Part shown: positions 18,710 through 28,081 of the stretch, in pieces
How the letters are laid out: every line of letters starts with the position of its first letter
How positions within the stretch are numbered: position 1 is the stretch's first letter
DNA from: CAIUPE01 sp046091665
Lineage (GTDB): Bacteria > Pseudomonadota > Alphaproteobacteria > Rhizobiales > Beijerinckiaceae
DNA length: 54,852 nt
Assembly: GCA_046091665.1 (NCBI GenBank)
Contig: JBJTCD010000108.1
Location: forward strand, 1 to 54,852
Direction: 5' to 3'
Made by a program: the position numbers and the translations under genes
Notes under the pieces: generated by a model
The model's input: only the letters and a program-made list of their open reading frames with translations
What the model was told of the DNA's origin: nothing
The model's database searches: none

Positions 18710-19909
18710 ATGCTTGTTCGCTTATCTCAGGGCATCGCCCTTCTCGCAACGCTCGCTCTTCTTTCCGCGTGTAGCCTTGAGCGTCGTGAACAAAGTTCGT
18801 CGCGCGCGTCCCAATCAACAATACCCGCTGAAACACTCGCGGCGATGGATTCGATCGGAACGGATCGCAATCAACCCATTTTGATCCGCGCGTTCAAAAA
18901 AGAATCCGAAATCGAAATTTGGAAACGCACGCGCGCGGGCACTTATGCATTGATGAAAACCTATCCTGTGTGTCGGTGGTCGGGACGCCTTGGCCCGAAG
19001 ACACGCGAAGGGGATCGTCAAGTTCCTGAAGGCTTTTATACCGTCACGCCCGGACAAATGAATCCGAATTCGGCGATGTGGCTTTCTTTCAATGTCGGCT
19101 ATCCGAATCCTATGGAGCGCGCGCTCGGCCGTACGGGCGGCGACATCATGGTGCATGGACATTGCTCATCACGCGTGTGCAACGCGATGACCAATGAGCA
19201 GATGGATGAAATTTACGCGGTGATGCGCGAAGCCTTTCAAGGCGGACAGAAGGTCGTACAATTCCAATCTTATCCTTTCCGCATGACCGCGGAAAATCTC
19301 GCGAAATTCCGCAATGATCCGAATATGCCGTTCTGGAAAAATTTGAAGGAAGGCAATGATCGCTTCGAAGTGACGAAGCGCGAGATGGCCGTCAATTATT
19401 GCGGCACGCGTTACACATTTGGTGCTAATGATGCACCCGGTTGCGGCGAAACGATCACCGATCCCGATGCTGCCGCTGTCGCGGCAAAAGCGCGTGAAGA
19501 CGAAACAAAAGTGGCAAGCCTCATCGCCGGCGGCTATAGCGCGATCCGCATGAGCTATTCTGATGGCGATCAAAATATTTTCTTCCGCGATCCATCGAAG
19601 AAAAGACTTCTCGATCTCTGGGCCGCTGCGGGTGAATTTAGCCGTCCCGAAGCGTTGGCCGCGGTCAAAGAACAAAAACTTGATAACAAAAGCAACGTGA
19701 TTTCCGAGACATCGATTTCGAGTGCATCGGACGCCTCCGATCAACCAACGCTGACGACGGCGGCCACGTCCTCGATGGCAACGTCCAAAACAACCAAAAC
19801 AAAACCGTCATTGTTTGATCAATGGTTTGGAGCAAATTCATCGTCCGATACAGAGTCGGATGGAGTAACGACCAACGGTTCTGTACCTCTTCCGCAGCCT
19901 CGCGGTTAG
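18710..19909 (+). CDS. L,D-transpeptidase (YafK-like) lipoprotein
   Basis: 399-aa exported protein. The N-terminus is a lipoprotein signal (LLSACS lipobox, Cys about residue 21). A YkuD/L,D-transpeptidase domain of the YafK type spans about 50-200, with the active-site segment MVHGHCSSRVCNAMT. The His and Cys of the catalytic pair are kept, but the usual Gly before the Cys is Val. The C-terminal part ends in a Ser/Thr-rich stretch (about 320-400). YkuD enzymes make or trim 3-3 peptidoglycan and lipoprotein cross-links in the periplasm. The ATG at 18710 is chosen over the TTG immediately upstream. Confidence 0.87.
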   Translation: MLVRLSQGIALLATLALLSACSLERREQSSSRASQSTIPAETLAAMDSIGTDRNQPILIRAFKKESEIEIWKRTRAGTYALMKTYPVCRWSGRLGPKTREGDRQVPEGFYTVTPGQMNPNSAMWLSFNVGYPNPMERALGRTGGDIMVHGHCSSRVCNAMTNEQMDEIYAVMREAFQGGQKVVQFQSYPFRMTAENLAKFRNDPNMPFWKNLKEGNDRFEVTKREMAVNYCGTRYTFGANDAPGCGETITDPDAAAVAAKAREDETKVASLIAGGYSAIRMSYSDGDQNIFFRDPSKKRLLDLWAAAGEFSRPEALAAVKEQKLDNKSNVISETSISSASDASDQPTLTTAATSSMATSKTTKTKPSLFDQWFGANSSSDTESDGVTTNGSVPLPQPRG

Positions 19910-19934
19910 AGCGTGTGTTGAACTCTTTGATCGA

Positions 19935-20336
19935 TTATTGACGATCCGAGGGATGATTGATGCCGTCAAAAACCGGAACGTCACCAAGATCAAATGGGTT
20001 CACACCCTCAAGACATCCGAGATTATATCCAAACAAATCCGGAAATGATCGGCGTCTATGATGCGTGTAGATGCCGCACGTATCGCAAAAGAAGTGTTCA
20101 GCGACTTTGGTGCCAAATTGATAACGCTTTAAATGCTGAGCACCCTTCACAATGCGAAAACCATTTTCCGCAACAGTTCCAGCGATTGCGCCACGTCGCC
20201 GACAAAAAGAACAATCGCACCGACGCGGATCGACAACGCCATCGGGTAGGTGAAGTTCAATTTCAACCGCCTCACAGTGACAGATCAAACGATGTTTGAC
20301 GTTGATTGTGGTCGTGCCAATTTTCTTTAATCCCAT
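19935..20336 (-). CDS. GFA family (glutathione-dependent formaldehyde-activating-like) protein
   Basis: 133-aa zinc-binding protein of the GFA/CENP-V family. Zinc ligands are visible as the early CHC motif (LICHCEAVEIEL), CDCSFCRRRGA and CDTCGIYTHHRR. The founding member (Gfa) was proposed to speed formaldehyde-glutathione adduct formation, but most homologues have no proven activity. It is on the minus strand 26 bases below the MFS exporter gene and is probably cotranscribed with it. Confidence 0.88.
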   Translation of the reverse strand: MGLKKIGTTTINVKHRLICHCEAVEIELHLPDGVVDPRRCDCSFCRRRGAIAGTVAENGFRIVKGAQHLKRYQFGTKVAEHFFCDTCGIYTHHRRRSFPDLFGYNLGCLEGVNPFDLGDVPVFDGINHPSDRQ

Positions 20337-20362
20337 GATCTAACCTTTCTTAGCCCTTGGCC

Positions 20363-21796
20363 TTAATTAGTATGGCCGGACACATCCGCCCCGGCTTTCG
20401 GATCAAGTCGCCGATGAAAAAGAACCGAGCTCCCAACAAGAACGGAGACGATCGCAAAAGCAATTCTGAAATCATCCGGCTTTAAGAGCAAATCGCCCCG
20501 CATGAATTGCAAACTCTCGATGATGATCGCTGCAAAGGCAACGCCCATAGAGCCCGAGATTTGTTGCACCACACTTGCAAAGCTTGACGCACGACTGAGA
20601 TCGCTCTGCTCCACTTTTGCATAAGCGATGGCGTTGAGACAGGTGAATTGCAGCGAACGGAAAAATCCGCCGGTCAATAAAACAGCCAAAATCAAAATGT
20701 GGGGCGTCGTTTCAGAGAAAAGCGCAATCGCGCCAAAAAATGCCGCGCTGATTAATCCATTTACAACCAGAATTTGTCGAAACCCGAAACGTTTCAGGAT
20801 GCGTGGTGCCGTAAATTTCATAATTAACGCGCCAGCGGACGATGCAAAAGTGAGCGAACCAGATTGAAAGGCTGAGAGACCAAAGCCAATTTGCAACATC
20901 AGAGGCAAGAGAAAGGGATTGGATCCGATCCCTGCGCGAAAAAGGAACCCACCCACAACGCTGGTTCGAAAAGTGGGAAGTTTCAAAAGTTTCAATTTCA
21001 AAATCGGATGCGGCACAAGGCGCGCATGCAGGGCATAAAGTGCCAAACACAAAAACCCGAAGAGGATCAATCCGGGCGCCGCTACCACGGGCAACAATTC
21101 ACGCCCGAGAATCGTTAATCCGAAAACAAGACTTGAAAGACCCAAACCCGAAAGCAAAAACCCGCGACCATCAAGTGGCGTAAGATTGTCGCCTTTCACA
21201 TCGGGCACATAGCGCGTTGCGAGAATAATTCCGATCAAGCCCATCGGCAGATTGATGAAAAAAATCCAGCGCCAGTGAAGATAAGTTGTGAGGAACCCGC
21301 CGATTAAAGGGCCGATCACCGGACCAATCAACGCGGGTAAAGTGAGATAAGACAAAGCCTGAACAAGTTCAGATTTCGGCACCGCCCGCACAAGCACAAA
21401 ACGCCCGACGGGCACCATCATGGCGCCGCCCATGCCTTGAAAAAATCGCGCCGCAATGAACCCCGGTAAAGTTGTTGTAAAAGCACACACCATCGACGCG
21501 AGTGTAAAAACAGCAATCGCGATACGAAACACATGGCGCGCACCGAAGCGTTCGGCCATCCAGCCGCTGATCGGAATGAACACGGCAAGACTTAAAAGAT
21601 AAGATGTGAAAGCCAGCTTGAGAATGATCGGATCAATACCGAGATCCAACGCGATGGCGGGCAAAGATGTTGCCAGCACGGTTGAATCCATATTCTCAAG
21701 AAAAAGCGCGCTCGCAATAACGAGCGGCAAAATCATTTGTTCGGGAATGAGGCGACGCCTTGCGCGCTCTTCATCAGGAGAACTGGCGCTCACCAT
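20363..21796 (-). CDS. MFS transporter, DHA2-type drug exporter
   Basis: 477-aa polytopic protein with about 14 hydrophobic segments, the DHA2 (EmrB/QacA) layout of the major facilitator superfamily. Motif A appears as GWMAERFGARHVFR in the loop between helices 2 and 3. Motif C-like glycine-rich LIGPVIGPLIGGFLT in helix 5 marks it as a proton-driven exporter. Substrate not deducible. No adjacent EmrA-type adaptor or regulator is present. A 77-base gap separates it from secA, which lies upstream on the same strand. Confidence 0.91.
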   Translation of the reverse strand: MVSASSPDEERARRRLIPEQMILPLVIASALFLENMDSTVLATSLPAIALDLGIDPIILKLAFTSYLLSLAVFIPISGWMAERFGARHVFRIAIAVFTLASMVCAFTTTLPGFIAARFFQGMGGAMMVPVGRFVLVRAVPKSELVQALSYLTLPALIGPVIGPLIGGFLTTYLHWRWIFFINLPMGLIGIILATRYVPDVKGDNLTPLDGRGFLLSGLGLSSLVFGLTILGRELLPVVAAPGLILFGFLCLALYALHARLVPHPILKLKLLKLPTFRTSVVGGFLFRAGIGSNPFLLPLMLQIGFGLSAFQSGSLTFASSAGALIMKFTAPRILKRFGFRQILVVNGLISAAFFGAIALFSETTPHILILAVLLTGGFFRSLQFTCLNAIAYAKVEQSDLSRASSFASVVQQISGSMGVAFAAIIIESLQFMRGDLLLKPDDFRIAFAIVSVLVGSSVLFHRRLDPKAGADVSGHTN

Positions 21797-21873
21797 CTTA
21801 AGCGCTCAGTCGAACAGGAATTGAAAGCCTGCGCAACAGAGACGCACAGGCATAGAAAATGAGAGAGCGTTGA

Positions 21874-24639
21874 TTACGCTTCTGCACCATGACAGTGTTT
21901 AAACTTCTTACCAGATCCGCACGGGCAGAGTTCATTGCGTCCTACACGACCCCAAGTCGATGGTTTTGTCGGATCACGCTCGAGAGGGCCAGCAGACACA
22001 AGTTGCGGACGCGCTTCTTCATTCTCACTGGTCAATGGATCCGCATGGATCGTTTCCATTGGCGGTGGTGTCGGTTGCGGCGGCGCTTGCATGATCACCT
22101 CAATCCGCATCATCTGACCGGTGACTTGCTCGCGCAGATGCGTGATCAATCCGTTGAAGAGCTCAAAGGCCTCGCTCTTATATTCATTGAGCGGATCACG
22201 CTGCGCATAACCGCGCCATCCAATGACTTGCCGCAAATGATCAAGCGTCACGAGATGTTCACGCCAGAGATGATCAAGCGTCTGCAAGAGCACTTGTTTT
22301 TCGACATAGGTCATAATGTCGGGCGTATTCTTCTCGATACGGCGTTGATAGGATTCATCTGCGGATGTTCTCAAACGCTCACGCAATTCTTCATCGGCAA
22401 TGCCTTCTTCCTTCGCCCATTCGGCGACAGGAAGCTGCAAGCCAAGCACGCGCGTTGCAGCCTCATCAAGCCCTGCGACATCCCATTGTTCGGGATAAGC
22501 CCCTTCAGGAATATGGCGCGCGACGAGATCATCAACGACGCCATGACGCATATCATCAATCGTCGGGCGCACACTGTCTTCGGCCATGAATTCACGACGT
22601 TGTTCGAAGACCACTTTCCGTTGGTCATTCATCACATCGTCATATTTCAAAATGTTTTTGCGAATGTCGAAATTGCGCGCCTCGACTTTCTGCTGGGCTT
22701 TCTCAATCGCCTTGTTGATCCAAGGATGGATAATAGCTTCATCTTCCTTGAGACCAAGCTTTTGCAACATTCCGTCCATACGATCGGAACCGAAAATCCG
22801 CATCAGATCATCTTGCAAAGAGAGATAAAATTTCGAACGGCCCGGATCGCCTTGACGACCTGAACGGCCACGCAATTGATTATCAATGCGACGGCTTTCA
22901 TGCCGCTCGGTGCCCACAACATAGAGACCGCCCGCTTTGAGCGCTTTTTCTTTTAACACCGCAACTTCAGCGCGGATTGCGGCTTCGGCCGCGTCACGCG
23001 CAGCGCCCGCTTCCATACCTTGAAGTTCATGGCGAATGCGCATCGCGATATTACCGCCAAGCTGAATGTCGGTGCCGCGGCCGGCCATATTGGTTGCAAT
23101 CGTCACCGCGCCGGGCACACCGGCTTGCGCAACAATATAGGCTTCTTGCTCATGAAAGCGCGCGTTCAAAATCGCAAAGCGCTTTGCGGGTTTACCTTGT
23201 TTTGCGGCTTCGTAAATCGGCACCATCGCTTTCGGGTCGGTGAAGTCGATGATTTTGAAACCATGTTTCGTCAGCAATTCACCAAGCACTTCCGATTTTT
23301 CAATCGATGTCGTGCCCACGAGTATGGGTTGGCCTTTGCTCATCGCTTCATCGATTTCACGAATGATGGCGCGATGCTTCTCTGTCTCGGTCCGATAGAC
23401 CTCATCATCTTCATCAAGACGCGCGACGGGAATATTGGTCGGAATCTCAACGACATCGAGTTTATAGATGTCCATGAATTCTTCAGCTTCGGTTGCCGCG
23501 GTTCCGGTCATGCCCGCGAGCTTTGAATAAAGACGGAAATAATTCTGGAACGTGATCGAAGCGAGTGTCTGGTTCTCGGGTTGAACCTTCACATGTTCTT
23601 TTGCTTCGAGTGCTTGATGCAAACCTTCCGAGTAACGACGACCCGGCATCATGCGGCCTGTGAATTCGTCGATGATCACCACTTCGCCACTGCGAACGAT
23701 GTAATCCTTGTCGCGCTGGAAGAGTGTATGCGCGCGCAATGCCTGATTGACGTGATGAACCAGCGTTGCATTGGCTGAATCGTAGAGCGAGCCTTCTTTC
23801 AAAAGGCCTGACTCGGCCAATAGATCTTCAATCGCTTCATTGCCCGCTTCGGTCAGCGAGACGGAGCGTTGCTTCTCATCAAGATCATAATGCTCGCGTG
23901 TGAGTCTCGGAATGATCACATCGATTGAATTATAAAGATCGGAACGATCATCAAGCGGACCTGAAATGATCAAAGGCGTGCGCGCTTCATCAACAAGGAT
24001 TGAGTCAACTTCGTCAACGATTGCGAAATGATGTCCGCGCTGCACCATTTGCGCGAGTTCGTATTTCATATTGTCGCGCAGGTAATCAAAACCGAATTCA
24101 TTATTGGTGCCGTAAGTGATGTCGCACGCATAGGCGGCCTTGCGTTCAGCATCATCAAGACCATGAACGATGATGCCAACAGACAAGCCCAAAAAGCGAT
24201 AGATTTGGCCCATCCATTCGGCGTCGCGACGTGCGAGATAATCATTGACGGTAACAACATGCACGCCTTTGCCGACGAGCGCATTGAGATAGGTCGGCAA
24301 CGTGGCCACAAGCGTCTTGCCTTCGCCGGTTTTCATTTCAGCGATGGAGCCTTCATGCAGCACCATGCCGCCGATGAGCTGCACATCGAAATGGCGCTGG
24401 CCGAGCACACGCTTGGCGGCTTCACGCACGGTGGCAAAGGCAGGAACGAGAAGATCATCCACCGTTTTTCCCGCCGCCAATTCGGCGCGGAAGCTTTCGG
24501 TGCGGGCGCGCAACGCCTCATCGGATAAAGCGCTGACTTCGTCTTCGAGTGCGTTAATGGCTTGGACGCGGGGCTGAAACCCCTTCAAGCGTCGGTCATT
24601 GGCTGAGCCGAAAATTTTCTTGGCGAGTGCGCCGAACAT
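21874..24639 (-). CDS. secA: Preprotein translocase ATPase SecA
   Basis: 921-aa SecA, the motor that drives unfolded preproteins through SecYEG. Walker A-like MKTGEGKTLVATL (about 100-112), the DEAD-box region VDEVDSILVDEARTPLI, the preprotein cross-linking domain, GTDIQLGGNI and GRSGRQGDPG of the second nucleotide-binding fold, and the C-terminal zinc-binding CPCGSGKKFKHCHG (SecB and lipid contact) are all present. The start is set at the ATG 24639 (MFGALAKKIFG), the conserved SecA N-terminus; the frame stays open another 30 bases upstream. It diverges from the PPIase gene; the 265-base spacer must hold both promoters but I could not assign them. Confidence 0.98.
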   Translation of the reverse strand: MFGALAKKIFGSANDRRLKGFQPRVQAINALEDEVSALSDEALRARTESFRAELAAGKTVDDLLVPAFATVREAAKRVLGQRHFDVQLIGGMVLHEGSIAEMKTGEGKTLVATLPTYLNALVGKGVHVVTVNDYLARRDAEWMGQIYRFLGLSVGIIVHGLDDAERKAAYACDITYGTNNEFGFDYLRDNMKYELAQMVQRGHHFAIVDEVDSILVDEARTPLIISGPLDDRSDLYNSIDVIIPRLTREHYDLDEKQRSVSLTEAGNEAIEDLLAESGLLKEGSLYDSANATLVHHVNQALRAHTLFQRDKDYIVRSGEVVIIDEFTGRMMPGRRYSEGLHQALEAKEHVKVQPENQTLASITFQNYFRLYSKLAGMTGTAATEAEEFMDIYKLDVVEIPTNIPVARLDEDDEVYRTETEKHRAIIREIDEAMSKGQPILVGTTSIEKSEVLGELLTKHGFKIIDFTDPKAMVPIYEAAKQGKPAKRFAILNARFHEQEAYIVAQAGVPGAVTIATNMAGRGTDIQLGGNIAMRIRHELQGMEAGAARDAAEAAIRAEVAVLKEKALKAGGLYVVGTERHESRRIDNQLRGRSGRQGDPGRSKFYLSLQDDLMRIFGSDRMDGMLQKLGLKEDEAIIHPWINKAIEKAQQKVEARNFDIRKNILKYDDVMNDQRKVVFEQRREFMAEDSVRPTIDDMRHGVVDDLVARHIPEGAYPEQWDVAGLDEAATRVLGLQLPVAEWAKEEGIADEELRERLRTSADESYQRRIEKNTPDIMTYVEKQVLLQTLDHLWREHLVTLDHLRQVIGWRGYAQRDPLNEYKSEAFELFNGLITHLREQVTGQMMRIEVIMQAPPQPTPPPMETIHADPLTSENEEARPQLVSAGPLERDPTKPSTWGRVGRNELCPCGSGKKFKHCHGAEA

Positions 24640-24904
24640 CGGAAACCCTATTCCTGAATCTGAAGTCACGGCGCCAGGCGGTCGAGGCCACCCTTCGCCG
24701 AGGGACGAAAGTGAACGCCCCCGGCGCCCCTTCGCGTGGCCCTTTTGAGGCCGGCGTCGGGTAATGTCCAGAGAAGCCTCGCTTTAAATAGGATGGGCAT
24801 CAAAATTTTTCAAAGTCGGCCTCGGATTGCTTGCAACCGCGCGCGACTTCCGCCACTGCTTGCCGCGCGGCGTTAACCCGCCCGACTATGAAAAGGATCC
24901 CCGA

Positions 24905-25750
24905 ATGATGTCTGTCCGTTTTCCGCTCCGCCTGACCTTGCTTATCTGCGGTTTTTTAGGGCTCGCCGCCCTGCCCGCCTCGGCCCAACAACCTGCCCCC
25001 GATAAAGTCGTGGCGAAGGTGGATGGCGCGCCGATCACGGAAGCGGATGTCACGCAGGCGCTGACCGATCTCGGCGAATCAATCGCGCAGATCCCGGAAG
25101 CCCAGCGTCGTGATTATGCGATCACCTATTTGGCCGACCTGAAACTCGGCGCTAAAGCCGCTCGCGAGGCGAAATTGACCGAAACCGAGGAATTCAAGCG
25201 CAAACTCGCTTATCAGACGGACCGGCTGCTTTTTGACGATTATCTGGCCTCTCAGGCCAAAAAAAACGTGACGGAAGACGCCATGAAAGCGCTTTATGCC
25301 GATACGATCAAAACCTTGAAGCCGGAACAAGAAGTTCGCGCCCGCCATATCTTGGTTGAGACCGAAGATCAGGCCAAAGACGTAATCAAAAAGCTGAAAG
25401 CGGGCGAAGATTTCGCCAAATTGGCCGGAACACTCTCAAAGGACCCTGGTTCGGGTAAGGAAGGCGGCGATCTCGGCTATTTCACCAAGGATCGCATGGT
25501 GCCCGAATTTGCCACCGCGGCCTTCGCGTTGACCCCTGGGCAGATTTCGGACCCGGTGAAGAGCCAGTTCGGCTACCATGTCATCAAAGTTGAGGACAAA
25601 CGCGATAAAACGGTACCGAAATTCGGAGAGGTCAAGGACCAAATCGAACAATTCATGTATCGGAAAAGCCAGCAGGACGTGATCATGGCGCTCCGCGCGA
25701 CCGGCAAGGTTGAGCGGCTCGACGCGCCAGCCGCCGCCCCTGCCCAGTAA
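24905..25750 (+). CDS. Parvulin-type peptidylprolyl isomerase, periplasmic
   Basis: 281-aa exported foldase. Signal peptide about 1-28 (cleavage after ASA), an N-terminal SurA/PrsA-like helical chaperone region, a parvulin domain at about 140-230 (VRARHILVETEDQA, GGDLGYFTKDRMVPEF, SQFGYHVIKVED) and a short Ala/Pro-rich tail. It catalyses cis-trans isomerisation of prolyl bonds in secreted proteins and assists outer-membrane protein folding. The first of two adjacent ATGs (24905) is used; upstream in-frame sequence lacks signal-peptide character. Facing secA fits an export role. Confidence 0.92.
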   Translation: MMSVRFPLRLTLLICGFLGLAALPASAQQPAPDKVVAKVDGAPITEADVTQALTDLGESIAQIPEAQRRDYAITYLADLKLGAKAAREAKLTETEEFKRKLAYQTDRLLFDDYLASQAKKNVTEDAMKALYADTIKTLKPEQEVRARHILVETEDQAKDVIKKLKAGEDFAKLAGTLSKDPGSGKEGGDLGYFTKDRMVPEFATAAFALTPGQISDPVKSQFGYHVIKVEDKRDKTVPKFGEVKDQIEQFMYRKSQQDVIMALRATGKVERLDAPAAAPAQ

Positions 25751-25774
25751 GGACGAACCCCGTCGGAGTTTTCG

Positions 25775-27016
25775 ATGTCTGCAGCGATTTCGCCTCTCGC
25801 CCCCAAATCCTATGCCGAATTGCCGGCGATTGAGGGGGTGAGCTTCGCGACCAGCGCTGCGGGCATCAAATATCAGGGACGAACGGATGTTCTGTTGGTG
25901 GCGCTCGCCAAGGGCACCGAAGCGGCGGGCGTCTATACTAAATCAAAATGCCCCTCGGCGCCGGTTGATTGGTGCCGAGAGGCTTTAAAATCAGGCAAGG
26001 CCCGCGCGCTTGTCGTCAATTCCGGCAATGCCAATGCCTTCACCGGCAAAGCGGGCAAAGACACCGTCAAAAAAACCGCCGATATCGCCGCCAAAGCTTT
26101 AGGCTGCAAGCCGAAAGAAATTGCGCTCGCCTCAACCGGCGTGATCGGTGAGCCGCTTGATGCGCGTAAATTTGATGGGCCTTTGCAAAAGGCCGCCAAG
26201 GGTTTGAAATCAGGCCCATGGATCGACGCCGCGCGCGCGATCATGACGACAGATACATATCCGAAGCTTGCAACAGCGACAGCAAAAATTAACGGTGTTG
26301 AAGTGACAATTAACGGCATCGCCAAAGGTGCGGGTATGATCGCACCCGATATGGCGACCATGCTGTCTTTCGTGTTTACTGATGCGCCAATTGCCGCCTC
26401 CGCTTTGAAAACGCTTTTGTCGAAAGGCACGAAAACAAGCTTCAATGCGATCACGGTTGATAGTGATACATCAACGTCCGATACATTAATTTTGTTTGCC
26501 ACAGGTGCCGCTACAAAACGGGGCGCGCCAAAAATCAAAACCGCAACCGACAAACGCTTGAAGCACTTCAAAGCCGCCCTTAACGAAGTGCTGCTTGATC
26601 TCGCTTATCAAGTTGTGCGCGATGGCGAAGGCGCGCGTCATTTTGTGGCTGTCACAGTAGCAGGTGCAAAGAGCGCTGCGTCTGCAAAAAAGATCGCGAA
26701 ATCCGTTGCCGACTCGCCTTTGCTTAAAACCGCGATCGCGGGTGAAGACGCAAATTGGGGCCGTGTGGTGGCTGCTGTGGGTAAAGCCGGTGAGCCTGCT
26801 GATCGCGATAAATTATCGATTTCATTCGGCGGCATTCGCGTGGCGCATAAGGGTATGCGCGATCCGTCCTATGATGAAAAAATCGTCTCCGACTATATGA
26901 AGGGACAAGACATCGATATCCGAATCGATCTCGGCATTGGCAAAGGCGAATTCACCGTGTGGACATGCGATCTCACCAAAGAATATGTCGAGATCAATGG
27001 TGATTATCGCAGCTGA
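25775..27016 (+). CDS. argJ: Bifunctional glutamate N-acetyltransferase / amino-acid acetyltransferase
   Basis: 413-aa ArgJ, which transfers the acetyl group from N-acetylornithine to glutamate in the cyclic arginine pathway. The self-cleavage site is KGAGMIAPDMATML, with the nucleophilic threonine at residue 195 that starts the beta chain. Other signatures are VNSGNANAFTGKAG, GEDANWGRVVAA and the C-terminal EYVEINGDYRS. Length is normal (about 410). It is 24 bases downstream of the PPIase gene on the same strand. argH lies elsewhere in the window (32.3 kb), so arginine genes are dispersed. Confidence 0.97.
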   Translation: MSAAISPLAPKSYAELPAIEGVSFATSAAGIKYQGRTDVLLVALAKGTEAAGVYTKSKCPSAPVDWCREALKSGKARALVVNSGNANAFTGKAGKDTVKKTADIAAKALGCKPKEIALASTGVIGEPLDARKFDGPLQKAAKGLKSGPWIDAARAIMTTDTYPKLATATAKINGVEVTINGIAKGAGMIAPDMATMLSFVFTDAPIAASALKTLLSKGTKTSFNAITVDSDTSTSDTLILFATGAATKRGAPKIKTATDKRLKHFKAALNEVLLDLAYQVVRDGEGARHFVAVTVAGAKSAASAKKIAKSVADSPLLKTAIAGEDANWGRVVAAVGKAGEPADRDKLSISFGGIRVAHKGMRDPSYDEKIVSDYMKGQDIDIRIDLGIGKGEFTVWTCDLTKEYVEINGDYRS

Positions 27017-27073
27017 TCTCTTCGCTTTTGTAATTTCACGTTTTTGACTTCTTCACTCATCGAAAGGTTGCCC

Positions 27074-27316
27074 ATGAAAGCCCGCGTTACCGTCACTCTC
27101 AAAAACGGCGTGTTGGACCCTCAGGGCAAAGCGATCGAAGGCGCGTTGAAATCATTCGGTTTGGAAGGCGTTGAAAGCGTACGTCAGGGAAAAATCTTTG
27201 ATATCGAAGTGACGAGCTCTGACACGGCAGAAGCAGAAGCGCTTCTTAATGCAGCGGCAGAAAAACTGCTCGCCAATATGGTCGTTGAAAATTACCGCAT
27301 CGAGATTCTCGGTTGA
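27074..27316 (+). CDS. purS: Phosphoribosylformylglycinamidine synthase subunit PurS
   Basis: 80-aa PurS, the small structural subunit of the three-part FGAM synthase (PurSQL) of purine synthesis. MKARVTVTLKNGVLDPQGKAI opens as in all PurS proteins and NYRIEI closes it. The ATG at 27074 is preferred to an upstream in-frame start at 27044 because it matches the family start and has AAAGG upstream. A palindromic repeat follows directly after the stop, then purQ. Confidence 0.95.
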   Translation: MKARVTVTLKNGVLDPQGKAIEGALKSFGLEGVESVRQGKIFDIEVTSSDTAEAEALLNAAAEKLLANMVVENYRIEILG

Positions 27317-27363
27317 GGCATGACGCGCAAAAGTGGGAACCGGTTTTGCGATAAAGCCATGCC
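27317..27363. repeat. Palindromic intergenic repeat (Hyphomicrobiales type) between purS and purQ
   Basis: Imperfect 47-base palindrome beginning one base after the purS stop. The outer arms are GGCATG/CATGCC and the inner arms CGCAAAA/TTTTGCG around a GTGGGAACCG centre. Elements with an AAAAGTG...ACCGGTTTT core are scattered between genes in many Hyphomicrobiales genomes. In RNA it would form a hairpin inside the purSQL transcript. No other copy was noticed in this window. Family membership is from memory of the core motif, not a search. Confidence 0.75.
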
Positions 27364-27385
27364 CGAATAGAGAGACCAAAAAGCG

Positions 27386-28081
27386 ATGAAATCAGCCGTC
27401 ATTACATTCCCCGGATCCAATCGCGAAGGCGATGTTATCCGCGCGCTTCATCAAGCCAGCGGCGTTGAGCCTCTTAAAATCTGGCATCAAGATCATGAGT
27501 TGCCACAAGGCACCGATCTTGTCGTGTTGCCGGGTGGTTTTTCTTATGGCGATTATTTGCGCTGTGGTGCGATTGCGAGTCGTTCGCCTGTGATGGATGC
27601 GGTGCGTTCGCATGCTGCCAAAGGTGGTCTTGTTTTAGGCATCTGCAACGGATTTCAAATCCTCGTTGAATCAGGTCTTCTCCCGGGCGTGTTGATGCGC
27701 AATGCGGGTCTCAAATTCATCTGCAAAATGCAACATCTAAAAGTGTGCCGTGGGAATACGCCTTTCACATCGGCTTACAAAAAAAATCAGATTATCAAAG
27801 TCGCGATCGCTCATGGCGAAGGCAATTACATTGCCGATGATGAGACGATTGCCATGCTTGAAGATGGAAATCGTATTGCCTTCCGTTATTGTGATGCCGG
27901 GGGTGATACAGAAAAAGGCAACCCGAATGGATCAATTAATTCGATTGCTGGGATCTATTCGAAAAAACTCAATGTGCTTGGCATGATGCCACATCCGGAA
28001 AATCTGATTGAGACTTTGGTTGGCGGCACGGATGGTCGCGGGCTTTTTGCAAGCGTTACCGCTTACAAGGGAGCCGCGTGA
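27386..28081 (+). CDS. purQ: Phosphoribosylformylglycinamidine synthase subunit PurQ (glutaminase)
   Basis: 231-aa class-I glutamine amidotransferase that feeds ammonia to PurL. The nucleophile Cys lies in LGICNGFQILVESGLL; the His/Glu of the triad are in MMPHPENLIE near the C-terminus. The N-terminus FPGSNREGD and the LPGGFSYGDYLR segment are diagnostic of PurQ. The ATG at 27386 starts the family-length protein. Its stop overlaps the purL start (TGATG). Confidence 0.97.
   Translation: MKSAVITFPGSNREGDVIRALHQASGVEPLKIWHQDHELPQGTDLVVLPGGFSYGDYLRCGAIASRSPVMDAVRSHAAKGGLVLGICNGFQILVESGLLPGVLMRNAGLKFICKMQHLKVCRGNTPFTSAYKKNQIIKVAIAHGEGNYIADDETIAMLEDGNRIAFRYCDAGGDTEKGNPNGSINSIAGIYSKKLNVLGMMPHPENLIETLVGGTDGRGLFASVTAYKGAA

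Noticed and set aside
21889..22863. 324-codon plus-strand ORF antisense to secA
   Set aside because: It lies wholly inside the secA coding sequence, its translation matches no family I recognise, and secA is certain. It is a codon-bias shadow.
23020..23526. 168-codon plus-strand ORF within secA
   Set aside because: Shadow of the secA frame; Phe/His/Arg-rich composition is typical of antisense reading in this genome.
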